Below, piece by piece: positions 27,310 to 37,332 of a stretch of DNA of 57,317 bases. This DNA comes from Bacteroidota bacterium (GTDB lineage Bacteria > Bacteroidota > Bacteroidia > Flavobacteriales_C > GCA-002722245), in the NCBI GenBank assembly GCA_026390935.1, contig JAPLEZ010000070.1:1-57317 (forward strand), given 5' to 3'. Within the stretch, counting starts at the first letter, position 1. Each line of letters opens with the position of its first letter. Position numbers and translations under genes: made by a program. Under the pieces are notes generated by a model, which was given only the letters and a program-made list of their open reading frames with translations, ran no database searches and had not been told where the DNA came from.

Positions 27310-28713
27310 TTAATTTTTATCCATCCTTACAATTTTCGGATAGAATTTTCCTTCTATGTTCACTAAATGCTGCTGACTTTTCATCACGTCATCAATGTTT
27401 TTGTAAGCCATTGGCGCTTCATCCAACCCGCCGCCAATCAAAGTGATTTTCTCTTTTTTAAGAATTTTATTCATTTCACTTTTGGTGATCGATTCGCGAG
27501 CTCTGCTTCTCGACATTTCTCTTCCAGCGCCATGCGACGCCGAATTGATTGATGCTTGCACTCCCTTGCCACTCACTATGTATCCTGCATGAATCATGGA
27601 CCCCGGAATAATTCCCAACTCTCCCTGATGCGCAGGTGTAGCGCCTTTGCGATGCACAATCAACTCTTTGCCTTCCACCATTTCCTTCCACGCAAAATTG
27701 TGGTGGTTCTCAATTTTGAAGATGGCGGATGCACCGAGCACTTTCGACAAGCGTTGATGAATATGATCGTGACAAGCCTTTGCATAATCGCCAGCCAAAT
27801 TCATCGCCAGCCAATACTCCATTCCTTCTTCACTATCCAAATTGAGCCAGGCCAAATGCTGCACTTCACGTGGCAACAAACATTTCTCTGTTGCCACCTT
27901 TGTGTAGTGCGTAGCCACTGCTGCACCCAATCCGCGCGAACCCGAATGGGACAAAACACCTACGTATTCACCAGCGGGCAAAGCCATACAATTGTTTGGC
28001 GGAAGAGCCACCACTCCAAATTCAACAAAATGATTTCCAGATCCGGAAGTTCCAATTTGAAATCTCGCTTTATTCAACAAGGGTTTCAAAAAGGGAATTT
28101 CTTTAAATTCTGGTCGATCAAATAAATCATCGTCTATAGGGTCGTCAAATCCCACACCTGTTCCGAACCGAGTTTGAGCTATCATTCCGCGGGTTAATTG
28201 AAAGTTATATCGATCTAAATAGGATGGTCGGATGTCATAAAGACTCAAACACATTCTACAACCTATATCAACCCCAACACCGTATGGAATGACCCCGTTT
28301 TCAGAAGCAAGTACTCCGCCTATCGGCAAACCATAGCCCTGATGTGCATCGGGCATCAATGCGCCCTTCACTGCAATTGGTAATCGCATTACCTGATCCA
28401 TCTGTTGAATGGCATTAGAGGAGATATGCTCTCGGCCAAACACGTTGTATGCACCACTCTCTTTTTTGATTTTCAGCTCCTCTTTCGATTCCACATCGAC
28501 CACCACACAAAATTCTGTGGCGATAGCACCAAAAACATCGTGATTTTTGTACTTTTCAGCATTTAAAAGAACGTCATTCAGCAAGGATAATTTTTCGTTT
28601 TTTGAAAAATGTTTGTAATGCTTTTGCATCACTTCCATTGCTATACTTTTTGATTTTGGTGTGGTATAACCCAACTTACTTAAGTCTTTACCACGTAGTA
28701 TTTCCTTTGCCAT
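27310..28713 (-). CDS. rtcB: RtcB family RNA-splicing ligase (PrfH-linked)
   Basis: 467 residues. Joins RNA 2',3'-cyclic phosphate or 3'-phosphate ends to 5'-OH ends with GTP and Mn. Metal and guanylation residues are present: GVDIGCRM (Cys152), GSGNHFVE (His228), SHSGSRG (His256), ENHHNF (337-338), and the guanylate-accepting His394 in SASHGAGREM. It heads the operon with prfH and two small unknown genes. The palindromic operator found before the second rtcB is absent here, so the two ligases seem to be regulated separately. Only about 41% similar by eye to the second copy; they are different subfamilies rather than a recent duplication (visual impression, not an alignment score). Confidence 0.96.
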   Translation of the reverse strand: MAKEILRGKDLSKLGYTTPKSKSIAMEVMQKHYKHFSKNEKLSLLNDVLLNAEKYKNHDVFGAIATEFCVVVDVESKEELKIKKESGAYNVFGREHISSNAIQQMDQVMRLPIAVKGALMPDAHQGYGLPIGGVLASENGVIPYGVGVDIGCRMCLSLYDIRPSYLDRYNFQLTRGMIAQTRFGTGVGFDDPIDDDLFDRPEFKEIPFLKPLLNKARFQIGTSGSGNHFVEFGVVALPPNNCMALPAGEYVGVLSHSGSRGLGAAVATHYTKVATEKCLLPREVQHLAWLNLDSEEGMEYWLAMNLAGDYAKACHDHIHQRLSKVLGASAIFKIENHHNFAWKEMVEGKELIVHRKGATPAHQGELGIIPGSMIHAGYIVSGKGVQASINSASHGAGREMSRSRARESITKSEMNKILKKEKITLIGGGLDEAPMAYKNIDDVMKSQQHLVNIEGKFYPKIVRMDKN

Positions 28714-28807
28714 TACACAACATTACATACCGCTACAACACTTGATTTAACAAGTACTACAAGCAATAAATTAAATTACTTTGATTTTTCAGAAATGTAC
28801 CGCAGGC

Positions 28808-28935
28808 AAAAAAAAAGCCCGATCGGCTGATCGGGCTCAAGAAAATTTCTTGATGTTGGAGCTAACTCCTCCCGACCAATTTTATATATGTGTGTTGCAT
28901 TTTAAACATGTGCTATATTTTATTTCATTATTTGA
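28808..28935 (-). ncRNA. Candidate small RNA with own promoter and terminator
   Basis: A promoter at 28942-28972 and a strong terminator at 28808-28836 (GCCCGATC / GATCGGGC stem, T9 tail on the minus strand) bracket about 125 nt with no credible ORF. The 3' half is structured: GGAG-loop-CTCC, then CAAGAAA / TTTCTTG, then the terminator. The 5' half is AT-rich. I cannot assign it to a known family; 6S-like or a Bacteroidota sRNA are possibilities. Confidence 0.5.
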
Positions 28936-28941
28936 TGGAGA

Positions 28942-28972
28942 CAAAAGTAATTATGATTTTGTAATTTCCAAA
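28942..28972 (-). promoter_or_regulatory. Promoter of candidate small RNA
   Basis: On the minus strand TTTG (28969-28972), exactly 19 nt, then TACTTTTG (28942-28949), a full match to the phylum consensus. Confidence 0.65.
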
Positions 28973-29022
28973 TATTTTGAAATTTTATTTTGTTATTTAG
29001 AATAATTCAAGATAACTGCTAC

Positions 29023-29601
29023 CTATTGATTTTCCCCTTCTACTACAGTTTTGATGGGCACACCATCAATCAGCACATCGCGCAAAACACTTTCTCCATC
29101 GGCAATACTCACTAATGCATAAGTAGATTTTTGTGCATCCCTTGCAGATCGGCCGTAAACTATTTCTGCTTTGGGAGCCTTGGATTCTTCCATATAAAAT
29201 TCAGTAAAGGGATAGCTCAGAAAAATTCTTTTTACATCGCGTGAATCACTATCAACATAACTCACTTTGACTTTTAGATAATCTGGATAGCCAAAAGGCT
29301 CTTCCAGAAAAAGCTCTTTAGGCACAGCAAATCCCGCACTATCGATCCGTAGCGTAACATATACTTCTTCAGCAAAACCAAGGTCGCTGCCCGAAGGAGA
29401 AACCACCGAATTGTCTTTAAAGGAAAGATAAATGTATTTCCCTTTGAAAATGTTGTTAGGATCTACGGGTGCTGTGCGGAATTTATATGTTTTCCCTTCA
29501 CTGACAACTAATTCCCTTACAACAGCCATGCTTGCAGGAACATAGAGTTGCGCCAAAGCGGCAAGCACAAACAATACGATGATAATTTTTTTATTTCCCA
29601 T
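29023..29601 (-). CDS. GDYXXLXY domain membrane-anchored protein
   Basis: 192 residues with one N-terminal membrane segment (IIIVLFVLAALAQLYVPASM) and the GKYIYLSF variant of the GDYXXLXY motif at about 54-61, the hallmark of this family. It overlaps the end of the DUF2157 gene by 11 bp; the two families are regularly paired. Function unknown; probably an envelope protein acting with the DUF2157 membrane partner. Confidence 0.88.
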   Translation of the reverse strand: MGNKKIIIVLFVLAALAQLYVPASMAVVRELVVSEGKTYKFRTAPVDPNNIFKGKYIYLSFKDNSVVSPSGSDLGFAEEVYVTLRIDSAGFAVPKELFLEEPFGYPDYLKVKVSYVDSDSRDVKRIFLSYPFTEFYMEESKAPKAEIVYGRSARDAQKSTYALVSIADGESVLRDVLIDGVPIKTVVEGENQ

Positions 29602-30874
29602 TACTATTTCTTTTTTTAATGATCCAGATATTCAATCCAAAAAATCCGATGCCGACGGTGATAAACAGAATACCTCGAACGACAAAACTTAAATCACTGT
29701 CTAAAAACCTGCAGAATATCAAAGCTGTAATGACAACGAGACCGAAATTCAATTGCCCCAAATGCTCTTCTTTTGCGCCTTTAAAAATCTGATCTATCGC
29801 TATGCCGAGTATTGCTAAATTAATAGCAACCACTGTTAGCTTTGAATAAAAACCAATAAAAAACAAAGGGATAAACAATAACAATAGGCACCCCAGCAAA
29901 GGAACCGAACCAAATGATTTTCTTTTGAAATGATAAAAATAAAGCGCCAATGCCAACAAGCACAAAACAGCACTAAAAGCCGTTTGATAATTATACTCAG
30001 AAACAGAAAAAGCAGGGCTGTCAAATAATAAATTCCAGTACCAATCAAAGCTCAACACAAAAAGCAAAATTAAATTCCCCAATGCACCCACGATTTTATA
30101 TCCGTCGGCAATGAGTTTGTTCTGATTAAAAAAGGGCAGCGAACCTATCAATATAAAAGATGAAAACAAGGCACAGAGATTCAGATCTAAAAGTTGGTGA
30201 GGCCGGTCTACAATCGTTAGCATGACTATAGTAGCTGAAAGCGGAAGGAACCAATGATGAAAAACCAACACTACTTGTGCGCTCCCTTTTTTCAAAGAAG
30301 AAAAATAATATGGCAAAACCGCCAGCAATAAGGGAACATAATAAATGGCCTTGTTGAAATCACAATGTCTGCAATCGACTTCCACAGCGTACCAGGTGAT
30401 CCCAATCACATACAACAAAGAAACAAAAGAAGATTTCAATAAATAAATACAGGGCAGCGCCAACACCATCCATACCAGCAGGAACTTTCCGAAATCACCC
30501 GAAATATTGTAAATCTGACTCACCAGAGAAATGGACGTCGCGATAGCGAAAAAAAGCAACACTCCTACTCCTTCCCTCCACACCTTATTTTCGGGTTTTT
30601 TAAAAATCACAAAGGCAGCCAACACCTGGGCCGTTACAAGAGGCAGGAAAGCAAAAAACAACCTGATGGCTTTTGGCAGCTCGTCCCAGTTGTGCGCCAA
30701 AATCAGGATGACGCCAAGCGCAATCAACAAACAACCGAGGATGGAAAAAACCACCAGCGACTTATTCGATTTCTCTTCTTCCTTAGATTTATAAAAAGCC
30801 TTTATTTTTTCAGCAACATCTTCTTCAATCACCTTGTTTTTCAATAATTCCTGAAGATCTATTGATTTACTCAT
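29591..30874 (-). CDS. DUF2157 multi-pass membrane protein
   Basis: 427 residues. A soluble helical N-terminus (residues 1-40) precedes about ten to twelve transmembrane helices. The LGVILILAHNWDELPKAIRL stretch at about 53-72 is the DUF2157 signature. Paired with the GDYXXLXY gene by overlapping reading frames. Role unknown. Confidence 0.9.
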   Translation of the reverse strand: MSKSIDLQELLKNKVIEEDVAEKIKAFYKSKEEEKSNKSLVVFSILGCLLIALGVILILAHNWDELPKAIRLFFAFLPLVTAQVLAAFVIFKKPENKVWREGVGVLLFFAIATSISLVSQIYNISGDFGKFLLVWMVLALPCIYLLKSSFVSLLYVIGITWYAVEVDCRHCDFNKAIYYVPLLLAVLPYYFSSLKKGSAQVVLVFHHWFLPLSATIVMLTIVDRPHQLLDLNLCALFSSFILIGSLPFFNQNKLIADGYKIVGALGNLILLFVLSFDWYWNLLFDSPAFSVSEYNYQTAFSAVLCLLALALYFYHFKRKSFGSVPLLGCLLLLFIPLFFIGFYSKLTVVAINLAILGIAIDQIFKGAKEEHLGQLNFGLVVITALIFCRFLDSDLSFVVRGILFITVGIGFFGLNIWIIKKRNSNGK

Positions 30875-31000
30875 AGCCTATAAAATTGATTAATTATTCT
30901 TCCAACGCTGTCTAAACTAAAATTAATAACTAAAAGAAAAAAGGATTTTCACAGCTTTTAGGATATCCTGATTATCTTTAGCCAACTAAATAAAATTGCG

Positions 31001-31483
31001 ATGAACAAAATTTTTATTATTCTATTGATTACTGTTGGCACTTTCTGGAATTGCAGCACTTCAAAAAACACTTTCACCTTAAACGACAAAGCAATAAAAA
31101 AGAACGCAAACTATACTGTTTCTTTTAGATTTTACAATCTCAGCAGTCAAATAGAAGATGTATTTAAAAAAAACGAATCTGAAATAGACTCCATAGTGTT
31201 ATTTATAAAAAACCATCCCAAATATATTTTTGAAATAGGAGTATACACTGACTATAGAGGTGCTGAAGCTTTCAATCTAAAACTTAGCCAAAAACAAGCT
31301 GAGTGTTTTGCAAATTACTTAATTCAAAAAGACACTAATCCCGATCAATTAGAAGAAAAAGGATACGGCGAGACAAATTTAATTTACAATGAAGCAGCAA
31401 TTGACACACTCCAATCAGAAGACGAAAAAACCAACGCACATCTTGAAAACGGAAGGATCATAATTAAAAGAATTAAGCAGTAA
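31001..31483 (+). CDS. Small OmpA-like lipoprotein
   Basis: 160 residues with a lipobox (TFWNC, Cys near 18) and a C-terminal OmpA-like fold (FEIGVYTDYRGAEAFNLKLS, then QKQAECFANYLIQ and the GYGET turn). Members bind peptidoglycan from the outer membrane. Shorter than usual before the OmpA domain, so it is close to a minimal Pal-like protein. Monocistronic, divergent from the DUF2157 gene. Confidence 0.85.
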   Translation: MNKIFIILLITVGTFWNCSTSKNTFTLNDKAIKKNANYTVSFRFYNLSSQIEDVFKKNESEIDSIVLFIKNHPKYIFEIGVYTDYRGAEAFNLKLSQKQAECFANYLIQKDTNPDQLEEKGYGETNLIYNEAAIDTLQSEDEKTNAHLENGRIIIKRIKQ

Positions 31484-31502
31484 TCAGGCCATCCTTTTGT
31501 TT

Positions 31503-31542
31503 GTTGCAACTGACAAAAAAAAATTATTTTGTCGGTTACAAC
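31503..31542. terminator. Bidirectional terminator-like hairpin
   Basis: GTTGCAACTGACAAAA pairs with TTTTGTCGGTTACAAC with two mismatches; A- and T-rich loop and flanks. It lies between the convergent OmpA-like gene and the nucleotidyltransferase operon. Confidence 0.55.
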
Positions 31543-31634
31543 AAGCATTTTTACGATTAGAAAACAATGAGCTCAATCACAAACACACTCTTCTACAACA
31601 AAAAAAAAGATTGATTAAAACTCCACTTTGACGA

Positions 31635-32684
31635 CTAATACATTTGACTTCTAATTCGCACCAACAATTCATTCACTTTATTCAAATCCAAACCTTCCGG
31701 AAGATTTGATTTTTCAAATGCTTCTTCTACCTGCACTTTCAGCACTTCAGCTTTTTCAACCAGTTCATCATAAGTGAAATTACCTTGCTTTATGAAAAGC
31801 AATTCTTCTCTATTCATGCGACGCACATTGACTTTACCGCTTTCAGCAATTTCCAGCGCCATTTGCAACAAACGAAAAGTATGCATCATATTTTTGGCAT
31901 CGTAATTTTTGCCATGCTCAATGGTGTTTTCATAACGCACATCATTTCTTTTTTCCACCCATTCCCAATATTCTTTGTATTCTTTGCAATACACCGAATA
32001 TCCTTCTTTATTAAAAGACAACAAGGCGATTTGTTCCTCACCTTTCAAAATAGAACTTAAACACAACTGATTGGAATCTTCCTTTCTAAAAACACCCGAA
32101 TAACCTTTGTTTTCGCCATAATACAAACCATACATTTCTTTCATGTGTGGGATATTTACCAAGCCGCAATTTTTTTGATCCCACTTTTTAATTTCTAAAA
32201 ACTTCGACAATGGAATGGCTCCGTTGTCATAATTCACAAAACAAAAATCCATCAAACTTTTTCTTTCCTTGCCTACAGGATTCAAAATCTTTTTATTCAA
32301 ACCCTTTGCCTTTCGTATTTGCGTGAAAGCGTATCCAGCAAAAGATTCCTTGCACATTTTTGTTACAAAAGGAAACTTCACTATTTCTTCATACAAAGGA
32401 TGCTGATACAAAATACAATCTTGAGGAACATTCAGCATTTCGAGGATATTCGGATTGTTTTTCGACAACAACTCAACGAACTTCCTCAATTCGTAATAAA
32501 CAATATCGTTGCTTTCGTTATTGATTTGTTCAGGATACGACAAAGAATAAAACAAATCTTTTGGAGCAATGTATACGCCTTTGATATCTGTATCAGAATT
32601 TGCAGTATCCAAACCATAGGACCTGGAACCGCTGATACATTCAAATATTATTGCGCCACTATTTTTTAATTCGTCAATGGTCAT
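31635..32684 (-). CDS. RlaP-like nucleotidyltransferase, second of pair
   Basis: 349 residues of the DNA polymerase beta-type nucleotidyltransferase fold. Catalytic motif SGSRSYGLDTANSDTDIKGV near residues 18-37 (GS plus DxD). It resembles the RlaP/YcgL family (PF10127), predicted from gene neighbourhoods to add or exchange nucleotides on RNA ends during repair. Last gene of the second rtcB operon, 11 bp after the related 254-aa protein. Biochemical activity is inferred; targets could be tRNA 3' ends. Confidence 0.85.
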   Translation of the reverse strand: MTIDELKNSGAIIFECISGSRSYGLDTANSDTDIKGVYIAPKDLFYSLSYPEQINNESNDIVYYELRKFVELLSKNNPNILEMLNVPQDCILYQHPLYEEIVKFPFVTKMCKESFAGYAFTQIRKAKGLNKKILNPVGKERKSLMDFCFVNYDNGAIPLSKFLEIKKWDQKNCGLVNIPHMKEMYGLYYGENKGYSGVFRKEDSNQLCLSSILKGEEQIALLSFNKEGYSVYCKEYKEYWEWVEKRNDVRYENTIEHGKNYDAKNMMHTFRLLQMALEIAESGKVNVRRMNREELLFIKQGNFTYDELVEKAEVLKVQVEEAFEKSNLPEGLDLNKVNELLVRIRSQMY

Positions 32685-32695
32685 AATGATTCATT

Positions 32696-33460
32696 TCATA
32701 AATCCTTCAATAATTTTCTAAAAACCTCATCTAAATCAAAGTACTTATCCTGTCGGCCAGCTAAAGTGTTTGCTTTAGCATCAGCCTCATCCAAAAGCAT
32801 TTTGATAAAAGTAATTAATTCAACTTCTCTAGGATGAATATAATCTTCATTTTTACCTGATTTAAGTTCTATTAATTCTTTTATCCTCGCTTTAATCTGG
32901 AAGTCAAACGCTAATTCATCCAACATAAATTTAAATTCAATCGGAGGCATTACGTCCTTATCTAAAATCCATTTACACGCCAAAGCGCCCCGCAAAGCAT
33001 AAAACAAACGTTTCAACTTCGTGCTTTCCTCGTGCTCTATATCTCTAAAGCTACTTTTAGCCATGTTGAGATAATGATGCATGGTTGCAATTGGAATGTA
33101 CGATCGTTCAGCTGCTTCCCGAAAAATTTCAACAAAACCATCCGTTGCACGATAAACAATTGGCGACTGAATACGCTCCAAAAGAGCACCATTTGATTTT
33201 CGCAATAGCTGCAATGATTTCCTGATATCCCAACCCGAAACATCTATTTCTTTATCCTCCGACATGTATTCAATTGTTTCATCCTTTTCATTAATGGATA
33301 AATACCAATCCGATTCATGCTTATACAACATGCGCACATCGTAGTCGCTATCCGGCGACGGGAAACCCCAAGCCCTTGAACCCGTTTCACAAGCAAACAA
33401 AACCTTTACTTTGTATTGCTCTTCGATGCGCTTTATTTCTTGTTCTATTCTATTTTTCAT
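32696..33460 (-). CDS. RlaP-like nucleotidyltransferase, first of pair
   Basis: 254 residues with the nucleotidyltransferase motif TGSRAWGFPSPDSDYDVR at about 26-43 (GS, DxD) and a C-terminal helical region, matching the shorter YcgL-like members of the RlaP family. It overlaps the CdiI-like gene by 11 bp and precedes the longer paralogue, so this operon encodes two diverged nucleotidyltransferases. Having two could reflect different RNA ends or substrates. Confidence 0.87.
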   Translation of the reverse strand: MKNRIEQEIKRIEEQYKVKVLFACETGSRAWGFPSPDSDYDVRMLYKHESDWYLSINEKDETIEYMSEDKEIDVSGWDIRKSLQLLRKSNGALLERIQSPIVYRATDGFVEIFREAAERSYIPIATMHHYLNMAKSSFRDIEHEESTKLKRLFYALRGALACKWILDKDVMPPIEFKFMLDELAFDFQIKARIKELIELKSGKNEDYIHPREVELITFIKMLLDEADAKANTLAGRQDKYFDLDEVFRKLLKDL

Positions 33461-33869
33461 AATGCAATTTTAAAAAAACCTTGTAGTCAATCTGATTTTC
33501 AAAAAGTAATGTCTTTTGTTTTTCGATTAATGCTTTTAAAAAATTTAAGTATTCCGAATGATGCTCCCAAAAATCATTTGAAACATTCAAAACAGAAACC
33601 AATAAATCACCTGGATAATAATGACCTTCAGCCACAATGTCTTCAGCAAGTTTTTCCAAAGCATAAGGCATTAAATACGAAAGAGCTATTTCTTGTCCGA
33701 TCATTATCCTTAAATCTTCAATTGTAAATTCACCCAACTGTTTCTTCGCTAATTTACAACAAGTTCTCACAAGATAAGAGTCCTGATCAGCTTCTCCCCA
33801 GGCCTTTCCTTCAATCGATTCAATTGATCTACAATCAAACTTAAGATGATGCGAATTAAAATTTCCCAT
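33450..33869 (-). CDS. CdiI-like contact-dependent inhibition immunity protein
   Basis: 139 residues. ESIEGKAWGEADQDSYLVRT, EDLRIMIGQEIALSYLMPYA and AEGHYYPGDLLVSVL match the CdiI_2-type immunity family (ExLEG-WGE, DLRIMIGQ, YYPGDLL). Such proteins neutralise CDI toxins, many of which are RNases. Here it sits inside an RNA-repair operon with no cognate toxin in sight. TAATG junction with the gene upstream and an 11-bp overlap with the nucleotidyltransferase downstream show tight coupling. Confidence 0.8.
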   Translation of the reverse strand: MGNFNSHHLKFDCRSIESIEGKAWGEADQDSYLVRTCCKLAKKQLGEFTIEDLRIMIGQEIALSYLMPYALEKLAEDIVAEGHYYPGDLLVSVLNVSNDFWEHHSEYLNFLKALIEKQKTLLFENQIDYKVFLKLHYEK

Positions 33870-34282
33870 TAAATAATTGATGTTTTTAACTCTAAGCCCT
33901 TATTTTTAATAAGGCCTGAATAGATTTTAATTTCTTCACTTATTTTATCCATTTCTTTTACCAATTCTGCCTTTTCAAAACGCCATACTTTTTGATAATC
34001 CAAATCATTCCACTCAATAACATCTGCATAATGCATTACATTAACACCCTGTGTTCGACCTGTACACTCAGCAATTCCGCAAGAACAAGTAAAAATAAAA
34101 TGATCACCTGCATTCCACATTGACTCTTTCAAAACATCATAATCAACAATATCACCGTATGCAAAAGGAGATTCATTATTGATTCGCATCTCCAAAGACA
34201 AACGTACCGACAAATCATTTTTCTCGTGAATCAATTCAAACAAAGGACTAATAATAATACGATCTGTTTTTTCTGTTTTCAT
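33869..34282 (-). CDS. Small CxC-motif protein in second RtcB operon
   Basis: 137 residues from ATG at 34282 (an upstream in-frame GTG at 34312 lies inside a hairpin and is not preferred; AAAAGAAA before the ATG is A-rich as usual in this phylum). Central motif FTCSCGIAECTG (C-x-C-x4-C) could bind a metal. The overall pattern (short, acidic/aromatic, next to CdiI) resembles immunity proteins, but no family is firmly recognised. Second gene of the operon, 72 bp after rtcB. Confidence 0.65.
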   Translation of the reverse strand: MKTEKTDRIIISPLFELIHEKNDLSVRLSLEMRINNESPFAYGDIVDYDVLKESMWNAGDHFIFTCSCGIAECTGRTQGVNVMHYADVIEWNDLDYQKVWRFEKAELVKEMDKISEEIKIYSGLIKNKGLELKTSII

Positions 34283-34297
34283 TTCAATTTCTTTTAA

Positions 34298-34318
34298 GGG
34301 CCGGCCATTCACCGGCCC
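34298..34318 (-). promoter_or_regulatory. Strong hairpin between rtcB and next gene
   Basis: GGGCCGG / CCGGCCC, 7 perfect GC pairs, 7-nt loop, placed 15 bp before the ATG of the 137-aa gene. No T-run follows, so it is more likely an mRNA processing or stability element than a terminator. Confidence 0.55.
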
Positions 34319-34354
34319 TGTTCAACAATAAACCCGTTCAATACGGATCCAACA

Positions 34355-35833
<1,479 letters not shown>

Positions 35834-35933
35834 GTAAAAAATATTTTAAAATTTTTCAAATAAAAATAGGTTCCTATTACTCAAACAACAATTACTACTC
35901 CGTTTTTGTCAAAATCTACTAAAATCTCATTTA

Positions 35934-35962
35934 TTGCAAATTTACTTCAAACAATAACTTTG
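35934..35962 (+). promoter_or_regulatory. Promoter of dinD-like gene
   Basis: TTG at 35934-35936, 18 nt, TAACTTTG at 35955-35962. The gene starts 29 bp downstream. It is divergent from the second rtcB operon. Confidence 0.65.
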
Positions 35963-35991
35963 AGCCTTCACCTAACTTTTAACCATACAAA

Positions 35992-36828
35992 ATGAAAACG
36001 GAAGAAATAAAACAACTTTTCACAAAATTTGAATCAGCATCCTCAGAATTTGAAGGCATTGAATGCTGGAGCGCAAGGGAACAACAAGCACTTTTAGGTT
36101 ACAGCAAATGGGAAAATTTTGAAAAGGTAATACTAAAAGCCAAAGATGCATGCGCAAATGCAGGAGAAACTATCAAGGATCATTTTCCTGACGTCAGGAA
36201 AACGATACCGATGCCAAAAGGAGCTTAAAAAGAATTGCAGGACATCCTACTCACCCGATACGCCTGCTACTTAATAGCACAAAATGGCGACAGCCGAAAA
36301 CAAGAAATTGCTTTTGCACAAAACTACTTTGCTGTACAAACCCGAAGAGCCGAAATAATTGAACAAAGAATACTAGAATACGAAAGAATAAAAGCACGAG
36401 AAAAACTAAGTCAAACCGAAAAACAACTTTCAGGCATTTTATACGAACGTGGCGTGGACAATAAAGGATTTGCCATCATTCGCTCCAAAGGAGATCAAGC
36501 TTTATTTAAATTATCCACACAGCAACTAAAAAGAAAAATGCAAATTCCCGACAACAGACCAATAGCTGATTTTCTTCCCACTATAAGAATTAAAGCAAAA
36601 GATCTTGCAGCCGAAATGACAAGCCTAAATGTTCAAAGCAAAGACATGAAAGAACAAAACCCAATTGAAAAAGAACATATCGACAATAGCTCTGCCGTTA
36701 GGAAAATGCTTACCGAAAGAGGTATCTATCCAGAAAATCTAGCACAAGCAGTAGACGTGAAAAAACTTCAACGAAAATTAGAAAGCGAGGAAGGCAAGAT
36801 TAAAAAACCAATAAAAAAGAAAAAATAA
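35992..36828 (+). pseudogene. dinD: DinD-like DNA-damage-inducible protein, in-frame stop
   Basis: The two open frames 35992-36228 and 36235-36828 are in the same phase, split only by TAA at 36226-36228. Together they give a full-length DinD-like protein of about 278 residues: CWSAREQQALLGYSKWENFE at about 24-43, then after the stop LLTRYACYLIAQNGDSRKQE and IAFAQNYFAVQTRRAE, then AREKLSQTEKQLS. Families like this read a Lys/Glu/Gln-type residue at the stop position, one base from TAA. E. coli DinD inhibits RecA filaments. Possible explanations are recent pseudogenisation or a sequencing error; the rest is undamaged. Confidence 0.8.
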
Positions 36829-36917
36829 TAAAGCCACTTCAAATGAACTATTGAAAAAATTCCTCTCTTAGAAAAAGAAACTCAATTTTCCATCGATTTA
36901 ATCATGTTTTTGTAAAA

Positions 36918-36990
36918 GGGTGTCTTCGGGAATCGAACCCTGTTCTTCTCATTCACAGAGAGATGTTTTACCAAATAAACTAAAGACACC
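36918..36990 (-). tRNA. Degenerate tRNA-His (GTG)
   Basis: Cloverleaf with 7-bp acceptor GGTGTCT/AGACACC, D-arm GTTT/AAAC with GG in the loop, anticodon loop CTGTGAA (GTG), T-loop TTCGATT and C73 as expected for His. Defects: only three T-stem pairs, a T-T pair closing the anticodon loop, three bases between acceptor and D-stem, and no encoded G-1. Last of the array. Confidence 0.6.
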
Positions 36991-36995
36991 ATAAG

Positions 36996-37067
36996 CTACC
37001 CGGGATGGATTTGAACCACCACAACCTCAGTCAAAGTGAGGCATCATAACCCTTAGATCACCGGGCA
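36996..37067 (-). tRNA. tRNA-Gln (TTG)
   Basis: 72 nt. Acceptor TGCCCGG/CCGGGTA with one G-U, U1-A72 as in Gln tRNAs, 3-bp D-stem, perfect anticodon stem CCTCA/TGAGG with loop CTTTGAC (TTG), T-arm GGTGG-TTCAAAT-CCATC, discriminator G. CCA not encoded. Confidence 0.8.
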
Positions 37068-37076
37068 ATAAAAAAG

Positions 37077-37174
37077 GGTTTCCATGTCCCTGCTCCCTCA
37101 AAAAATGAGAGGCACTTTTTCTCCCACCCGTATATTCAACATTGACAATCGCAACATCAAACCACATGGAAACC
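37077..37174 (-). other. Long-stem hairpin element 1 in tRNA array
   Basis: A 98-nt unit between tRNA-Gln and tRNA-Phe closed by a perfect 11-bp stem (GGTTTCCATGT / ACATGGAAACC). Allowing one bulged C on the 3' strand, the stem runs on through an A4/T4 pair block. Inside is a second hairpin (CTCTCA / TGAGGG). No anticodon or T-loop consensus. Probably a structured RNA of the array; its class is unknown. Confidence 0.55.
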
Positions 37175-37179
37175 TTTTG

Positions 37180-37251
37180 TGGAACGAGGAAGAATTGAAC
37201 TTCCCACTTCCCGTTTTCAGCGGGACGCTTTACCAACTAAGCTATCGATCC
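37180..37251 (-). tRNA. tRNA-Phe (GAA)-like
   Basis: 72 nt. D-arm GCTT/AAGC with AGTTGGTA loop, anticodon stem TCCCG/CGGGA with loop CTGAAAA (GAA), T-arm GGAAG-TTCAATT-CTTCC, discriminator A. One defect: T-T mismatch at acceptor pair 4-69. Confidence 0.8.
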
Positions 37252-37254
37252 AGG

Positions 37255-37327
37255 TATTCTGTATGGGAATCGAACCCATGACTACATCGTGAAAGGATGC
37301 CGACTTAACCAACTTGTCCAACAGAAC
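37255..37327 (-). tRNA. tRNA-Glu (TTC)-like
   Basis: 73 nt. Acceptor GTTCTGT/ACAGAAT (G-T at 1-72), D-stem GAC/GTC, anticodon loop CTTTCAC (TTC, typical for Glu), T-arm ATGGG-TTCGATT-CCCAT. Discriminator is A instead of the usual G for Glu. Only 3 nt separate it from tRNA-Phe. Confidence 0.8.
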
Positions 37328-37332
37328 ATTTG

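Noticed and set aside
34298-34318. Rho-independent terminator after the second rtcB
   Set aside because: GC-rich stem but no T-run on the minus strand, and the downstream genes overlap as one operon.
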